This document shows positions 32,162-43,885 of a DNA stretch of 64,000 nt, in pieces. A program made the translations under genes and the position numbers. Numbering within the stretch: the first letter of the stretch is position 1; each line of letters begins with the position of its first letter. The notes below the pieces were generated by a model. The model ran no database searches. It saw only the letters and a list, made by a program, of their open reading frames with translations, and was not told where the DNA came from. Source of the stretch: Ptychodera flava (taxonomy: Eukaryota > Hemichordata > Enteropneusta > Ptychoderidae); NCBI RefSeq assembly GCF_041260155.1, contig NC_091932.1, positions 42,544,125-42,608,124 of the forward strand. The letters are read 5' to 3'.

Positions 32162-34376
32162 CACTCAGTGTGAGTTTTCGGACAGGGTGGTGAATTTTGC
32201 CCAAAGCTGTTTCATAAATGACGAGCACTACGAAGTCTTATCATCATACCTTTCGAAACTTTATTGTGTTTATCCTCAAACTGTTAACACCGACAGAAAT
32301 GGCATTAAGGAGGTCAAAGTTGCCAAATTTTTACCCATGTTGAGTGCATAGTAATCGGACTGCTATCTCAGTAATCGGACGTTGCATTCGGAATATGATT
32401 ATGGCGGCTAAATACTGATATTCTGAAACTTCGAACCCTGATTTTCAATTTCGATGTGTTTAGAAAACTATATGGAAATATTTCGTGATAATTAGTTACG
32501 TTTAATCCATTCATGACGCAACTATATTTCAACATGTATAGTGTTTAGATATCGGACACGGGCTGTCTCTGTGTGTTGTGTTCAACACCTTTTATCGTAC
32601 GGTGTGGCTAACTTCGCCAAGTTTGTGGCATCTAAAATAGCTTCTACCGATAAAAACTATCCAAAACGGGACAGCAGCGTCACCTGAGTTCATAGTCGTG
32701 CCAGCGGCTTACTGACTACGCATGCGCATATCCATAATATACTGTGCGAGTAACCGGAAGTGTACCCTACTTTCATGGGCGCCGCCATGTTTTTTTTTAA
32801 TACTCGTAAATAAACAAATACGAAACAAATTACTAATATGTAACAGGTCTGACCTGAGAGCGAGCGCAGCGTAGTATATCGTTATTGATATTTTCAGGCA
32901 ATAGCATGCTAATTTCTGTGTTTGATGCATGATTCATGACTTAGCCTGCTGATGTGCAGCTTGAATAAGCTCTTTCTCTGATTGGTCCATTTTCACTATT
33001 CACAGCCACTTAGGGAGTCTATTTGTATTGTTTTCATTATATTGGTAAGATTCAGCTACCCAATTGGGTCAGATCTTATTCAGCGCTGCACATTAGCCCA
33101 ACTTAGCCATTGACTCGTTGAGGTTGAATTGTTGTCAATTGTTTTCTAGAATAACATTTATAGCAATTTAACTCGGAAATGCCAAGTTCACTGACGAAAA
33201 TTATTTAAAACTGGTAAATTATATGATTCCGATCAGTTATTATAGCGAGCGCAGGAACAGAGGCAGTCTAATGTCAAACACGTACTTGATATTCCCGTCG
33301 GTAGCTAGCTCTCAGCACACTATTTTTAATTCTCGCGTGAGTTGACCGTTCGTTCCGCGAGAGTAGGCTTGTTTCAAAACGGCGGCGCCTAGTGATGACC
33401 GATCCGGGCCTTCAAAAGTGATCGAAAATAGTCATTTTGAAACAAATTTCACACTTTCTTTGGAACAGAGAGATTCTTTTGTCGGCAATACACATTGTCG
33501 AGTAGTTTTTGTGGTAGATGATATCTTTAATTTCACACAATCCGTGTAAAAGTATTCAAAATGGCCGCCTCCATGGAACTGTGCTCTCTTTTCAAACTCG
33601 TAGGTATATAGAGATTCCATTCTAAATTTCTTGTACACGCATTAGTCTTAATGCTTGCTTCGCGAGCGGCCTTCGGCCGATCTCGCTGCGCTCGCTATTA
33701 TATAACATGCCATTTATAAAATATACCTCTTTTATTAGCCAGTAAATGTTATTATGCACCTTGTCGCTGATACAAAATATCGTTAATATAGATAAAGGGA
33801 GAAAACTGTCGTTCATATGAACGGGGGCATACGCAAAGAATGCTGGGATTGACTTTAGAAAACGCCCCCTGCGTCAATAACTAGATTCAAAAATTGCCAG
33901 TTTTTAGACGGAACGCTAAAGTTTTCAGCTTGCAAGTGGAAGGTGGGCAGTGCGGTTACCATTGCAATGGTAACGATGGCATAATACGTCCCTTGTTTAA
34001 CACAATAGGCTGTTATCATGGTAAAAATTGCCAATTTTTGACCAACAATTTTACACATTACAGAAAATCTATACCTGCACTGCTGCAGGGTTTGACGTCA
34101 TGTACGTACGTGAACTGCTTTCATCAGAGGGAAACTGGGCATAGTTGTCACACAGACATATATGAAGTAACAATTAATTCTATTTTATCATGAATCAATA
34201 CAAATAACATTGTCAATCTTAACCCCTTGCGCAACACCAAGGGCTGAGCCCGATATAATATTATGCGGTAGTATGACTTGTAAAACGCTATCAACATGAA
34301 GCGAAGTGAGTACAACGAACAGCATATCATTAAATGTCCGAAAACTGAGGATGTCCAAAAACTGTCACACTGAGTG
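32162..34376. mobile_element. 2.2 kb TA-flanked insertion in copy 1
   Basis: CACTCAGTGTGAGTTTTCGG at the left mirrors the right end, which closes in TCACACTGAGTG. TA lies on both sides (32160-32161 and 34377-34378). Copy 2 has the empty site CTCAATATCTC at 43358-43367, with a single TA. This is the mark of a Tc1/mariner-type insertion, but I see no transposase, so it is non-autonomous or filled with other sequence. Confidence 0.8.
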
Positions 34377-35044
34377 TATCTCAAAAACAGTTCATTAGAT
34401 CAGAATCAAATCTGGTACATAGATTCAGTTAGCACATGGCAAGAACATATTAGTTTTTGGTGGATGTGGACAAAAGTTGGCAAAACATGCTATGTACATT
34501 TATGATTATACCAGGTTATAACAAAATTGAAAGTAATTTTGCATTTTCACGTCGGCTAATTTATAATTTGCATACCTAATGAGCAGTTTGGCATATAAAG
34601 CTTTAAGGCATTGACCAAAGGCAATTACGCTTGCTATATACGTGGTGATACAATGACAGCAGTCAAAGAAATTAAAGCCCTCTTCAATTATCAGATTTAT
34701 CTATTATAAATATTATTCACTTGATGAAATTTTCAATTGAAAACAAAAGAATGACAAACTGCTAATGGGCTGTTGACACATTTGCTAATGCGAGAACCTT
34801 GGATTGAGAAGGGCGCCTTTAAGTATTTTTATTTTCTGCTGATTACATATTTGAATACTTAATGACCTCTAGAATTAATCTTTGGTGAATATCGTTCATT
34901 ATGTTGATCAAACACTTGCAATGAAGTTGCAAAGAGGTGGCAAAGGTTCAAATTAACACATAACAACAATATATAATGAAACACGCGAGCATTTCAGTTC
35001 ATATCTGCTTGTGTTTATACATTCAGATATTTGAGCTGTTGTGT

Positions 35045-35280
35045 TCATGTGATCTTTGAGTGGGTCAACATATGCTTTTTCAGACTGCCCTTTCTCTGTA
35101 AATGTTTTACCACACTTTTACATTCATGCTGTCTGACACCAGAATGGATCAACATATGCCTTGTAAGACTGCCCACTGTGTGAATCTTTTACCACACTCT
35201 TTACATTCATGTGCTTTGATTTCTGAGTGGGTCAACATATGCGTGTTTAGATGGCCCTTCCGTGGGAATGTTTTACCACA
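35045..35280 (-). pseudogene. Decayed last fingers of the copy 1 zinc-finger gene
   Basis: About three further finger units follow the present stop but are out of frame and carry further frameshifts. The old stop, in a KIT-TGA context at 35045-35047, matches the stop used by copy 2 at 43886. Confidence 0.8.
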
Positions 35281-37062
35281 CCTCTTTACATTCATGTGGT
35301 CTGATATTTGAGTGGGTCAAGATGTGGCTTTTAAGATTGCCCAACTGTGTGAATGTTTTACCACACTCTTTACATTTATGTGGTCTGATCTTTGAGTGGG
35401 TCAAGATGTGGCTTTTAAGATTGCCCAACTGTGTGAATGTTTTACCACACTCTTTACATTTATGTGGTCTGACACCAGAATGGATTAATGTATGCTCAAT
35501 TAGACCCCCATTTCTCTGAAATGTTTTACCACACTCTTTACATTCATGTGGTCTGATATTTGAGTGGATTAACATGTGTTTTTTAAGAGTGGCCTTGTGT
35601 GTGAATGTTTTACCACACTCTTTACATACATGCGGTCTGACACCAGAATGAATCAACATATGCTCATTTAGACTCCCATTTCTCTGAAATGTTTTACCAC
35701 ACTCTTTACATTCATGTGGTCTGATATTTGAGTGGATTAACATGTGCATTTCAAGATTGGATTTGTATGTGAATGTTTTACCACACTCTTTGCATTTATG
35801 TGATCTGATCTCTGAATGGGTTGTCAACATGTGCTTTTTCAGACTGCCATTCTGGCTGAATGTTTTACCACACTCTTTACATTCATGTGGTCTGACACCA
35901 GAATGGATCAACATATGCCTTGTAAGACTGCTCTTAGCTGTAAATGTTTTACCACACTCTTTGCATTCATGTGGTCTGATCTTTGAGTGGGTCAACATAT
36001 GCATTTTAAGATTAGCCTTCTGTGTGAATGTCTTACCACACTCTTTACATTCATGTGGTCTGACACCAGAATGGATCAACATATGACTGATAAGACTGCT
36101 CTTAGCTGTAAATGTTTTACCACACTCTTTGCATTTATGTGGTGTAATATTTGAGTGGGTCAACATATGCATTTTAAGATTAGCCTTCTGTGTGAATGTC
36201 TTACCACACTCTTTACATTCATGTGGTCTGACACCAGAATGGATCAACATATGCCTTGTAAGACTGCTCTTAGCTGTAAATGTTTTACCGCACTCTTTGC
36301 ATTTATGTGGTGTAATATTTGAGTGGGTGAACATATGCTCCTTAAGATGGCACTTCTGTATGAATCTTTCATCACACTCACTGCATTCATTTGGCCTTAC
36401 TGCGGTATTTGAATGGATACCCATGTGTCTCCTGAGACTGCTGTTGTGTCTGAATGTTTTGCTGCACACAATGCATTGGTATGGTGATAGGGGGAGCTTG
36501 TACGGTCTGATTTTTGAGTGGGTCATTGAATGTACATTAAGCTTGTGCTTCAGTAGGAATGTCTCACCACACTCTTTGCATGCAAGTTGTTTGAAATCAG
36601 CATTGACCAGGTAGCACTTCCGTGTCAATGTTCGGCCATGTTCTTTACTTTCACTTGGTCTGATATATGAGTTGGTCAACATATTTGTCTCAAGATCGCC
36701 ATTCTGATTTAATGTTTTACAACATCCTTTGCCTTTGAATGGTGTGTTATCAGAATGGATCGATGCAGGCCCCTTGAGATTCCTGTTGTGTGAGAAGGTC
36801 TCAACCCATTCTCTGCATTCACTTGATTGTGTGCCTGAATAGTTCAAGCTATAGGCTCCATCATTGCCGTTGTGCATATAAATTTTATCACACTCACTGC
36901 TGATTTCACCATCATTGCCTATGTGCAAAGTGGTCCGGTGTTCAATATGATCGCCCTCATGCTGTTGAGTCACATGTTCATTGCTGTTCTCTTGGTCGGA
37001 CACATCATGTTCCAATGTAATCAGCCCAAGTAGCACAAGACTCTGTACAATTATTGATGCAT
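35273..37062 (-). CDS. Zinc-finger copy 1, exon 3 (finger exon)
   Basis: Acceptor TCTCTTCACTAACAG then GATGCATCAATAATT read across the junction. Contains all fingers. The upstream in-frame ATG would fall in intron. Confidence 0.85.
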
Positions 37063-38950
37063 CTGTTAGTGAAGAGATTAGTACAGAACAGTTCAGCAGA
37101 GTATGGTAGTACCAAGATTCCATAATGCACTCTTTGGACAGCGAGATGTAAACTTTTGACACAATGCAGATCACTCAATTGACCACTTAATTTTGTCAGA
37201 AATTAGAAACATTTTTACGAGCTATATGACAGAAATTTTACAAAATTAGTGTGATGACTTTCACGTTCACAGGAAAGGGGCTACTGCTCCATGAACCTGC
37301 AAAATAGACTTTGCACACACCCTGCGTAGCCAGTCAACGAACATTCCAGAGAATTTACTTTGAATGATTGTGGTGGAACTACTTGTAGGTCAAACAGTTT
37401 TAACTGATGTGCATGTAATTATGAATGTGTAAGCAAACTTCTGGTGAGTCCCTAGCATTGAGGAAAGAGTCTATTTCCTAAAAGGGACAGGTTATTTGTC
37501 AACTTTATGTAAAGCTAATAGGTTAAACCTTGACAACAGTACAAACAAAGCCCGGGACCCAAACGAATATTGAAATATGTTAGGGTTTAGTGACTTTCTT
37601 GTCAGACTAATTGACACTTATGGCAAAACATTGTCAGACTCATAGTAAAGTCGGAACGAAATCTATTGAGTTATGTTCATGAAAAAGATCTGTGCATGAC
37701 AAAATGGCAGCCATATTATAACACTGCATTGACAAAACAAAATGATGTAGACGTGTGTGCCATGTGGCATATTCTTGTTTCAAATACACACATATACACC
37801 CAAATAAACACACACACATACATACCATACGAAACAATACTCAACATCTGCCCTGTACAACAAAACTTACCTTTCATTGATAATGTATTGTCTTGATATT
37901 GTTGACACATCTTTTCAGTCAGTGTCTCAAATGGCTTCACTAACTCATGCATTTTATTAAAATGTCTCAGAGCTTTGCAAATTGCACAACACTCTGAAAG
38001 AAATAAAAAAATGTTTAAATCTTAAGAAGCCAAGGAGTAACAATTGCCACTTCCAGTCAATGATACATGTATTCCCTGACTGAAACAAGAAACTCCACAA
38101 ACAACAACTGAAACAAACTGAGTTTCACAAAATGCTGGAATCTAAACATTCATAATTTCAACACTTTGGGCACACTTCTTTGATCCCTTCCTTGTAAACC
38201 TTAAAACTTTTTAAGATAGTTTTGTAAGTAAATATACTACTAGGGCTGAGTCTATAAGCTTGCACAGCCATGTACTTTTCGGCACAGTAACATTTCATGG
38301 TAGATGGATTTTGGATGAGAACTTCTTTAGAATATCCTCTTTGTTAGAGGTGTTGATAGCTTAGCAGCTTTGTCTGCTATGCTGTGTATGCATCAGCTCT
38401 TTGAGAACACATGTAACTATTCAGTGCCCTGCAGTGTACTTCATGCAACAGCAGTGACTTTGATACAAGGCGGCTACCCGCTACAGCACACACACACATG
38501 GCTAGACATAATATTATCGAACTTCGTGTAATGTGTTCTATCCAATTCAAGCAAAATATATCAATACCTTCACGTTTATTTATTAAAGTTCAAATTTTGG
38601 CTTTATTCGCTTGCAAAATGTGCTCAAAGTACAAACTATTTTAGCTGGGCTGTGATGTACGCAGATGCAATAACAAGAATCATGGTATAGTGTCTTCTTA
38701 AAGGCCCTGGATCATGGGTCATACTACATGAAATCGACTCAATGCAAGCAATCCGTCACTGAGGTAACAATTCTTACTGGTTCAGTAACGGATAATGCTT
38801 GCATTCAGTCGAATGCGAATGCCTGAGGATCATACCGTGTAGAACACCGCTGCTGAGTGCACTGCCACCACTGCCGTCACGTGTTGTTCTCTCACAGGGC
38901 TCAAAATCGAAAACAAGGCACTCCTTGCCCATGATTTCCGCCAATTCCAT
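35273..38950 (-). CDS. C2H2 zinc-finger protein, copy 1 (15 fingers, C-terminally truncated)
   Basis: Probable DNA-binding nuclear protein. Three exons (38950-38836, 37993-37871, 37062-35273) have canonical splice sites, phase 1 at both junctions, and give 675 residues. Residues 1 to about 110 hold a domain I cannot assign ([16 protein letters not shown], then a CCAIC segment and a helical stretch). A linker with three vestigial fingers that lost Cys or His follows. From about residue 240 there are 15 regular fingers (CKECGKTF-x-L-x2-H-x4-H). Linkers are SGVRPH or S(K/N)IRPH, not TGEKP. An extra base in the CKEC of the next finger gives the ending KEVW and stop, removing the last three fingers. 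It may still be functional. The exon 1-2 model is supported by identical exon lengths in copy 2. Confidence 0.85.
37871..37993 (-). CDS. Zinc-finger copy 1, exon 2
   Basis: 123 bp between TTCTTTCAG and GTAAGT. Encodes [12 protein letters not shown] to DNTLSMK. Same length and phase as 47455-47577. Confidence 0.82.
38730..38812. other. Hairpin beside the exon 1 donor, copy 1
   Basis: TCGACTCAATGCAAGCA and TGCTTGCATTCAGTCGA are the ends of a long stem in intron 1, starting about 20 bp after the donor. It is kept in copy 2 at 50026-50104. Confidence 0.65.
38836..38950 (-). CDS. Zinc-finger copy 1, exon 1
   Basis: ATG at 38950-38948, 38 codons plus one base, donor GTATGA. Encodes [16 protein letters not shown] and more. 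Copy 2 has the same 115 bp coding length. Confidence 0.78.
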
Positions 38951-39710
38951 CTTTAAGATCGTGCTGCAAAACTATTTCAGAGGGACGTAACTTCTGAGAT
39001 TTCGTAAACCGCAACAAATGCACCAAGTACCGGTATATTGTTGATATCGTGTGAACTTCAACGTGCAATGCTTGCCAAATGAACTGTGACACGTCCGAAC
39101 GTCCCTTGGGGTCGCTTGGCATTAACGGTTTATCACAGGCGGACCAGGCGTTATTAATATTATTGAGTTTATCTCACTTTTTTTCTCTATCAGTCCCTGT
39201 CCATTTGTTCATGCTCAGATATTTACTTAAATCCCGTTACAATGACGTTTATCTCTCATGTACAGATCTTGTAATCAATTAGTCGACATAACTAATTATG
39301 CTAATCCGCGGACTTATTCGGGATCATATGCAATAAACTGTACTTATTCTCGCTTGTCGACTTTCGTACGATTATCGGAGTTGTAAAAAAAATGTCGCAA
39401 ATGGATTAGTTTGTACTAGTTTTAAATACTAAATTAATTACAGAATAAAAATGAAAGCAGGCAAGAGTTAATAGATGAAATTTTGTTCAGTGCTGTATCA
39501 TATCGGAAATATACTAATGTATCAAGAAATACCAACTTTATAAATATGTAAATTATTTTGCATTTAATTGAATATGGGTGCCTAGATTTAAATGTTTGAT
39601 AAAAATCAGTCGTTGCTTGGTATGCTTTTCGCGAAACTGGTCCAGAATGAATATGCATGTCAAGGTGCAGGTGTGTTTAGGTTTCAGATGATTACTAGCC
39701 AAATTTACAC

Positions 39711-41025
39711 GAGCTCCACCCAGTACCCATGACCACAGACGCATTACACTTGAGATACCTGGGAAAAAAATTGTTTGATCAGTTAATCTTTTTCATTTTA
39801 ACAACTAATTAAAGATCACCGTGGAAGGGAATTGAGAGAAAATTCAACTATTTCTGTAAATTAGAAACAAAATATACAACAATCATAAATGGCTTAATCA
39901 TGTCATGATCTCGTAGCTTGTTTGTAAAACAGTTTATGCTTAAATTGCTGTTTTGTATTCAACTTGCTTTACATCTCAGGTTGGATAACCATGCATTCTG
40001 TGAGATATCTCACTTCTAAACATGAGTCGCGAACCAACTTTACAATTTACAAAGAAAACTGTTAAATTATATGCATTTTCTTTTTGCATATGGATGTTGG
40101 CGACAGATTTCACATTAGGCCCCCGATCCATCATGTCAAGTCACTCCAGCAATTTTGGTTCTGACGCTTCTCAATCATTTTGGTTGTGCATATATGCTTC
40201 CCAGAGCCCTGCTGAATGAAGTAGTTCCCGATTTTGAAATACGGAGACACTTTGGGGCAGTGGTTGGGGTACCGGACTCATTCATTATCGGAGGATGGTG
40301 AGTTTGAGACCGGGTAGGTCCAGACTGAAAGACTCACTGTCAAAGGATAGGGACTTTGAGACTTCATACAGTGTAGTGCCCTTGAGAAAGGCACTTTACT
40401 CCTCATTGCTCCAATGGGCAGTGGGTTATGGGTTCCTCATCCTATAATAAGGTCCGCCTGTTGGTTGAGTAGTAAAAATAATTTGTGTAAGAGACGTGCG
40501 GCGCTGTCAAAATGATTGAGAAGCGTACGCGTCAGATCCAATATTCCTGAAGTTCCTTCACATGATGGGTTAAAAGGTGAATTCGTCACCAACATCGAGA
40601 TTCAAAATCATAAAATGCATATATTTCACAATTTTCTTTGTAAAATGTAAAGTTGGTTCGCGAGTCATTTTTATCAGCAATATATATAACAAAATGTTTA
40701 TCTCGCCTGAAATATAAAGCTAGTTGACTACAAAGTTCCACATGATTCCCAAAACGGCAATTTAGGATTAACCCATTTTAGAGAATTGGCTTGGAGACCA
40801 TGACTAAGCCATTTATGATTGTTGTGTTTTGTTATTAATGTCTTGTTTTCAATTTATAGATATTAGGTAGTTTGGAAATGTCTCCCGATTCCCTTCCACG
40901 GTGATCTTTAATAAGTTGTTGAAAAATGAAAAATAGGAAAGGCTGAGCTGAACCAAAAAAAGTAAATTAAATTGTTGTTCCCTGGCATCCGGTGTCTAAC
41001 GTATATGTGGTTATGGGTGGAGCTC
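39711..41025. mobile_element. 1.3 kb palindrome around a SINE
   Basis: Outer words GAGCTCCACCCA and TGGGTGGAGCTC, then CAACAATCATAAATGGCTTA, GCGAACCAACTTTACA and ACGCTTCTCAATCATT, all recur mirrored. Arms are about 460-500 bp and the loop about 320 bp. The loop holds a tRNA-like SINE. The left arm tip coincides with the end of the segmental duplication. Confidence 0.75.
40252..40490 (+). mobile_element. tRNA-derived SINE
   Basis: GGGGCAGTGGTTGGGGTACCGG resembles a box A region and GAGTTTGAGACC (40300-40311) a box B. CTTGAGAAAGGCACTTTACT and ATTGCTCC (from 40381) match a segment common in deuterostome and fish SINEs. No coding. Confidence 0.65.
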
Positions 41026-41199
41026 ATATATGGCCAGAAATTATCATGATTAAAACTTCCGTACGTGGCACGTAAATTAGGTTTATCCCGCACGGACGCA
41101 TGCATGGACATGACCAAACCTATAAGTCCCCCTGGACGGTGTCCATGGGGACTAAAAAGTAGATTAGGTTACATTTGAAGATTATATCAACAGTACCTC

Positions 41200-41235
41200 A
41201 CCATCGAATTATCCTAAATTAGTTCCAATCGTGTT
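41200..41235 (-). mobile_element. MITE family A, right end only
   Basis: TTATCCTAAATTAGTTCCAA followed by TCGTGTT. The rest of the copy is not recognisable. Confidence 0.5.
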
Positions 41236-42700
41236 ATTTTCCCTCTGCTTCACTTTGAATTTCTTTTCAACTTTCAAATTCTGCCAACTTTGGCTTTTTG
41301 CTGTTCCTCATTTAGCGATACCTGCAAGGCTGCAATCTTTTCCGCACGAATGCGTGCTCCTAACCGCCAATTTCCCTGTTCTTTTTGTTGAGATGTGTTT
41401 TGACATGGCATACACGGACTGGGAAAGAAATGTGCATCAGCACAAAGTTACCATCTGAGGTATCTGCTGCAGGAAGTTGGAAAGAGAGCATAATCTGCAT
41501 ATACTGTAGCATGAGGACAAGTTGATTGCAAAGAAAGTCATCACAGATTCTGTCTTTAAGAAAGCTACGGCTGTTAAGTTCGTTATGGTAAGCAGGTTGA
41601 AAGCAATAAGAACAAACCCACTAAGGTTTTCCAAGACTTCGCAATAGAAGATGAAAATGAATTATGTGCAATTATGTGCAGTCCAATACCAATGGTCAAA
41701 GTTAGGGTTGGGGGTCGTAGCTCTCCTGACACGGAAAATGTTGAATATTACAAATTACACTGGAGTGATTCAAGGCCATTTTGGAGTGTCTGAAACATAT
41801 AGTTTCAATGAATACTCTATATTATATTAGACACAAATGAACATTGTAATTAAAGGAAAACATTCTAGCACTGAGATGCTGCAGCTTAGGAATTTAAAAT
41901 TTAAAGATTTTTCGTGTCCCTTTCAGCTTTGTGAGTGTGGAGAAATCCAAATACAAGTTCGGACTATGTATAGGCCACAGAAATAGACGTTTGATTTTGT
42001 GTGGCCAGTCATCAGTGTGGAAGCAAAGGTTTTTGACAAAATGTCGCTTGACAAGAATGATCTTTGACCTCAACTTCACATTATACGCTCGAAAATAATC
42101 TGAAAGTACGTGTAATTTAACAATGTGAATGTTCATGGTATTGTTACAAGCAGCAAAACTACCCCTCTCAGTATTGATACATCAACCATACAATGACCGA
42201 CCTGACACATGGAAATACTAGGCAAAATATTTCACACACATTTTATTCAGACAGCGCCCCTATAAGAGCTACTGTGATTCTATTGGTAATACTAAAAGCA
42301 CTGTACAAAAAATATCATTCACAGCAGCGTTGTCAAAAAATACAGCGGCGTCAATTTGTTGTAAAGCTTTGGTGATATTTCACCAAGATGAAGCTAGATA
42401 TTGTCAGCCATATTTTAGGATAAAACTTCTGACAATATTTGTATATCAAATTATAGTCTTACATTGTTTTTATGAGAGTAGCATCAAAATGATACATCCC
42501 TCATAACGTTAACAATATACTGAAGATATATTCAGGAACACAATGTGAACAATCTAGACATTGAATATCTAAGTTCATATGTTCTTTTAGTATTTCATGA
42601 AGTCAGATATGAAAGTGTGTACACCAAGGTATATCAAGGATGGTTTTGTTGTTTGGATTATTTCCAAAGTTAACCTTAGCAAAGCCTGTTATTTAAAAGG
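41236..42700. other. Unassigned sequence between duplicated loci
   Basis: No gene or RNA seen. Short open frames near 41231-41640 have no recognisable domain. Confidence 0.4.
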
Positions 42701-42704
42701 TTGA

Positions 42705-42941
42705 AGGGATATAGTCGTCGGAACTGCACCTGTACGAGTTTCTTGTTTACAAACAATTTATTTCATGCACAATACCAAGATGCACCTCATCATCATAGCT
42801 GCAACATTTACATTATAATAATAGATTATGACAGACATGTTTTAGCTGTCATCAATCACCATTGTGCCTTGGATACATTGTTGCCATGGGTCGTATGGGT
42901 CCCATACGACCTTTGAGCGCAGTTCCAATGACTATATCCCT
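42705..42941. mobile_element. MITE family B, inverted copy
   Basis: AGGGATATAGTCGTCGGAACTG at the left and CAGTTCCAATGACTATATCCCT at the right (42920-42941), TTAA after it, TTGA before. Reverse orientation to 16485-16734. Confidence 0.75.
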
Positions 42942-43885
42942 TTAACACATTCATCTTAAGACATCTAAGTTCTCTGCAGTCCAACACTCTATTGCATTCA
43001 TAAGATCTGACATGTTATTGGATTGATTCATGTGTACAAAGATTGTCCTCTAATGAAAATTTTTTACATGCTTACATCAATATTTTACAGGTTAAACTCT
43101 TGTATGCATGTCTTACATCAGATGATCAATCATTTATGCATTCATGACGTTTTACATTTGAATCTCCTGTATGAGTGGTGTAAAAGACCTAGGGGATCCT
43201 TATTGCAATGGTATGATCTCACATCAAATTGATCAACATAAGTCTCATAGAATCAGTTTTCCAAGGTAAAGATTCACCATGCTTTATAGTTCACATGTTC
43301 ATACACATGAGCTAATGTCCCAGCAATGTCTGTCTGTCTGTGTGTCTGTCTGTGCACTCAATATCTCAAAAACAGTTCATTAGATCAGAATCAAATCTGG
43401 TACATAGATTCAGTTTGCAAATGGCAAGAACATATTAGTTTTTGGTGGATGTGGACGAAAGTTGGCAAAACATGCTATGTCCATTGATGATTATACCAGG
43501 TTATAACAATATTGAAAGTAATTTTGCATTTTCACGTCAGCTAATTTATAATTTGCATACCTAATGAGCTTTCACAGTTTGGCATATAAAGCTTTAAGGC
43601 ATTGACCAAAGGCAATTACACTTGCTATATAAATTGGCGATACAAAAACAGCAGTCAAAGAAATTAAGTATTTTTATTTTCAGCTAATTACATATTTGAA
43701 TACTTAATGACCTCTAGAATTAATCTTTGATGAATATTGTTCATTATGTTGATCATAACACTTGCAATGAAGTTGCTAAGAGGTGGGTTCAAATTTACAC
43801 ATAACAACAATATATAATGAAACCCTCAAGCGTTTCAGTTCATATCTGGTTGTGTTTATACATTCAAATATTTGAGCTGTTGTGT

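Larger units (their letters stand above)
32005..39750. repeat. Segmental duplication copy 1 (zinc-finger locus)
   Basis: Aligns by eye with 43190-52530: left flank (GTCTCATAGAATCAG), 3' flank, all three zinc-finger gene exons, both introns, 5' flank and the downstream block ending in GAGCTCCACCCAGTACCCAT. Insertions separate the copies. The unit order shows a direct tandem duplication. Confidence 0.88.

Noticed and set aside
35742-36614. Plus-strand frames with the same NVLPHSLH repeat
   Set aside because: Antisense shadows of zinc-finger copy 1.
41231-41640. Possible broken coding region after a MITE end
   Set aside because: Fragments on both strands with no recognisable family.
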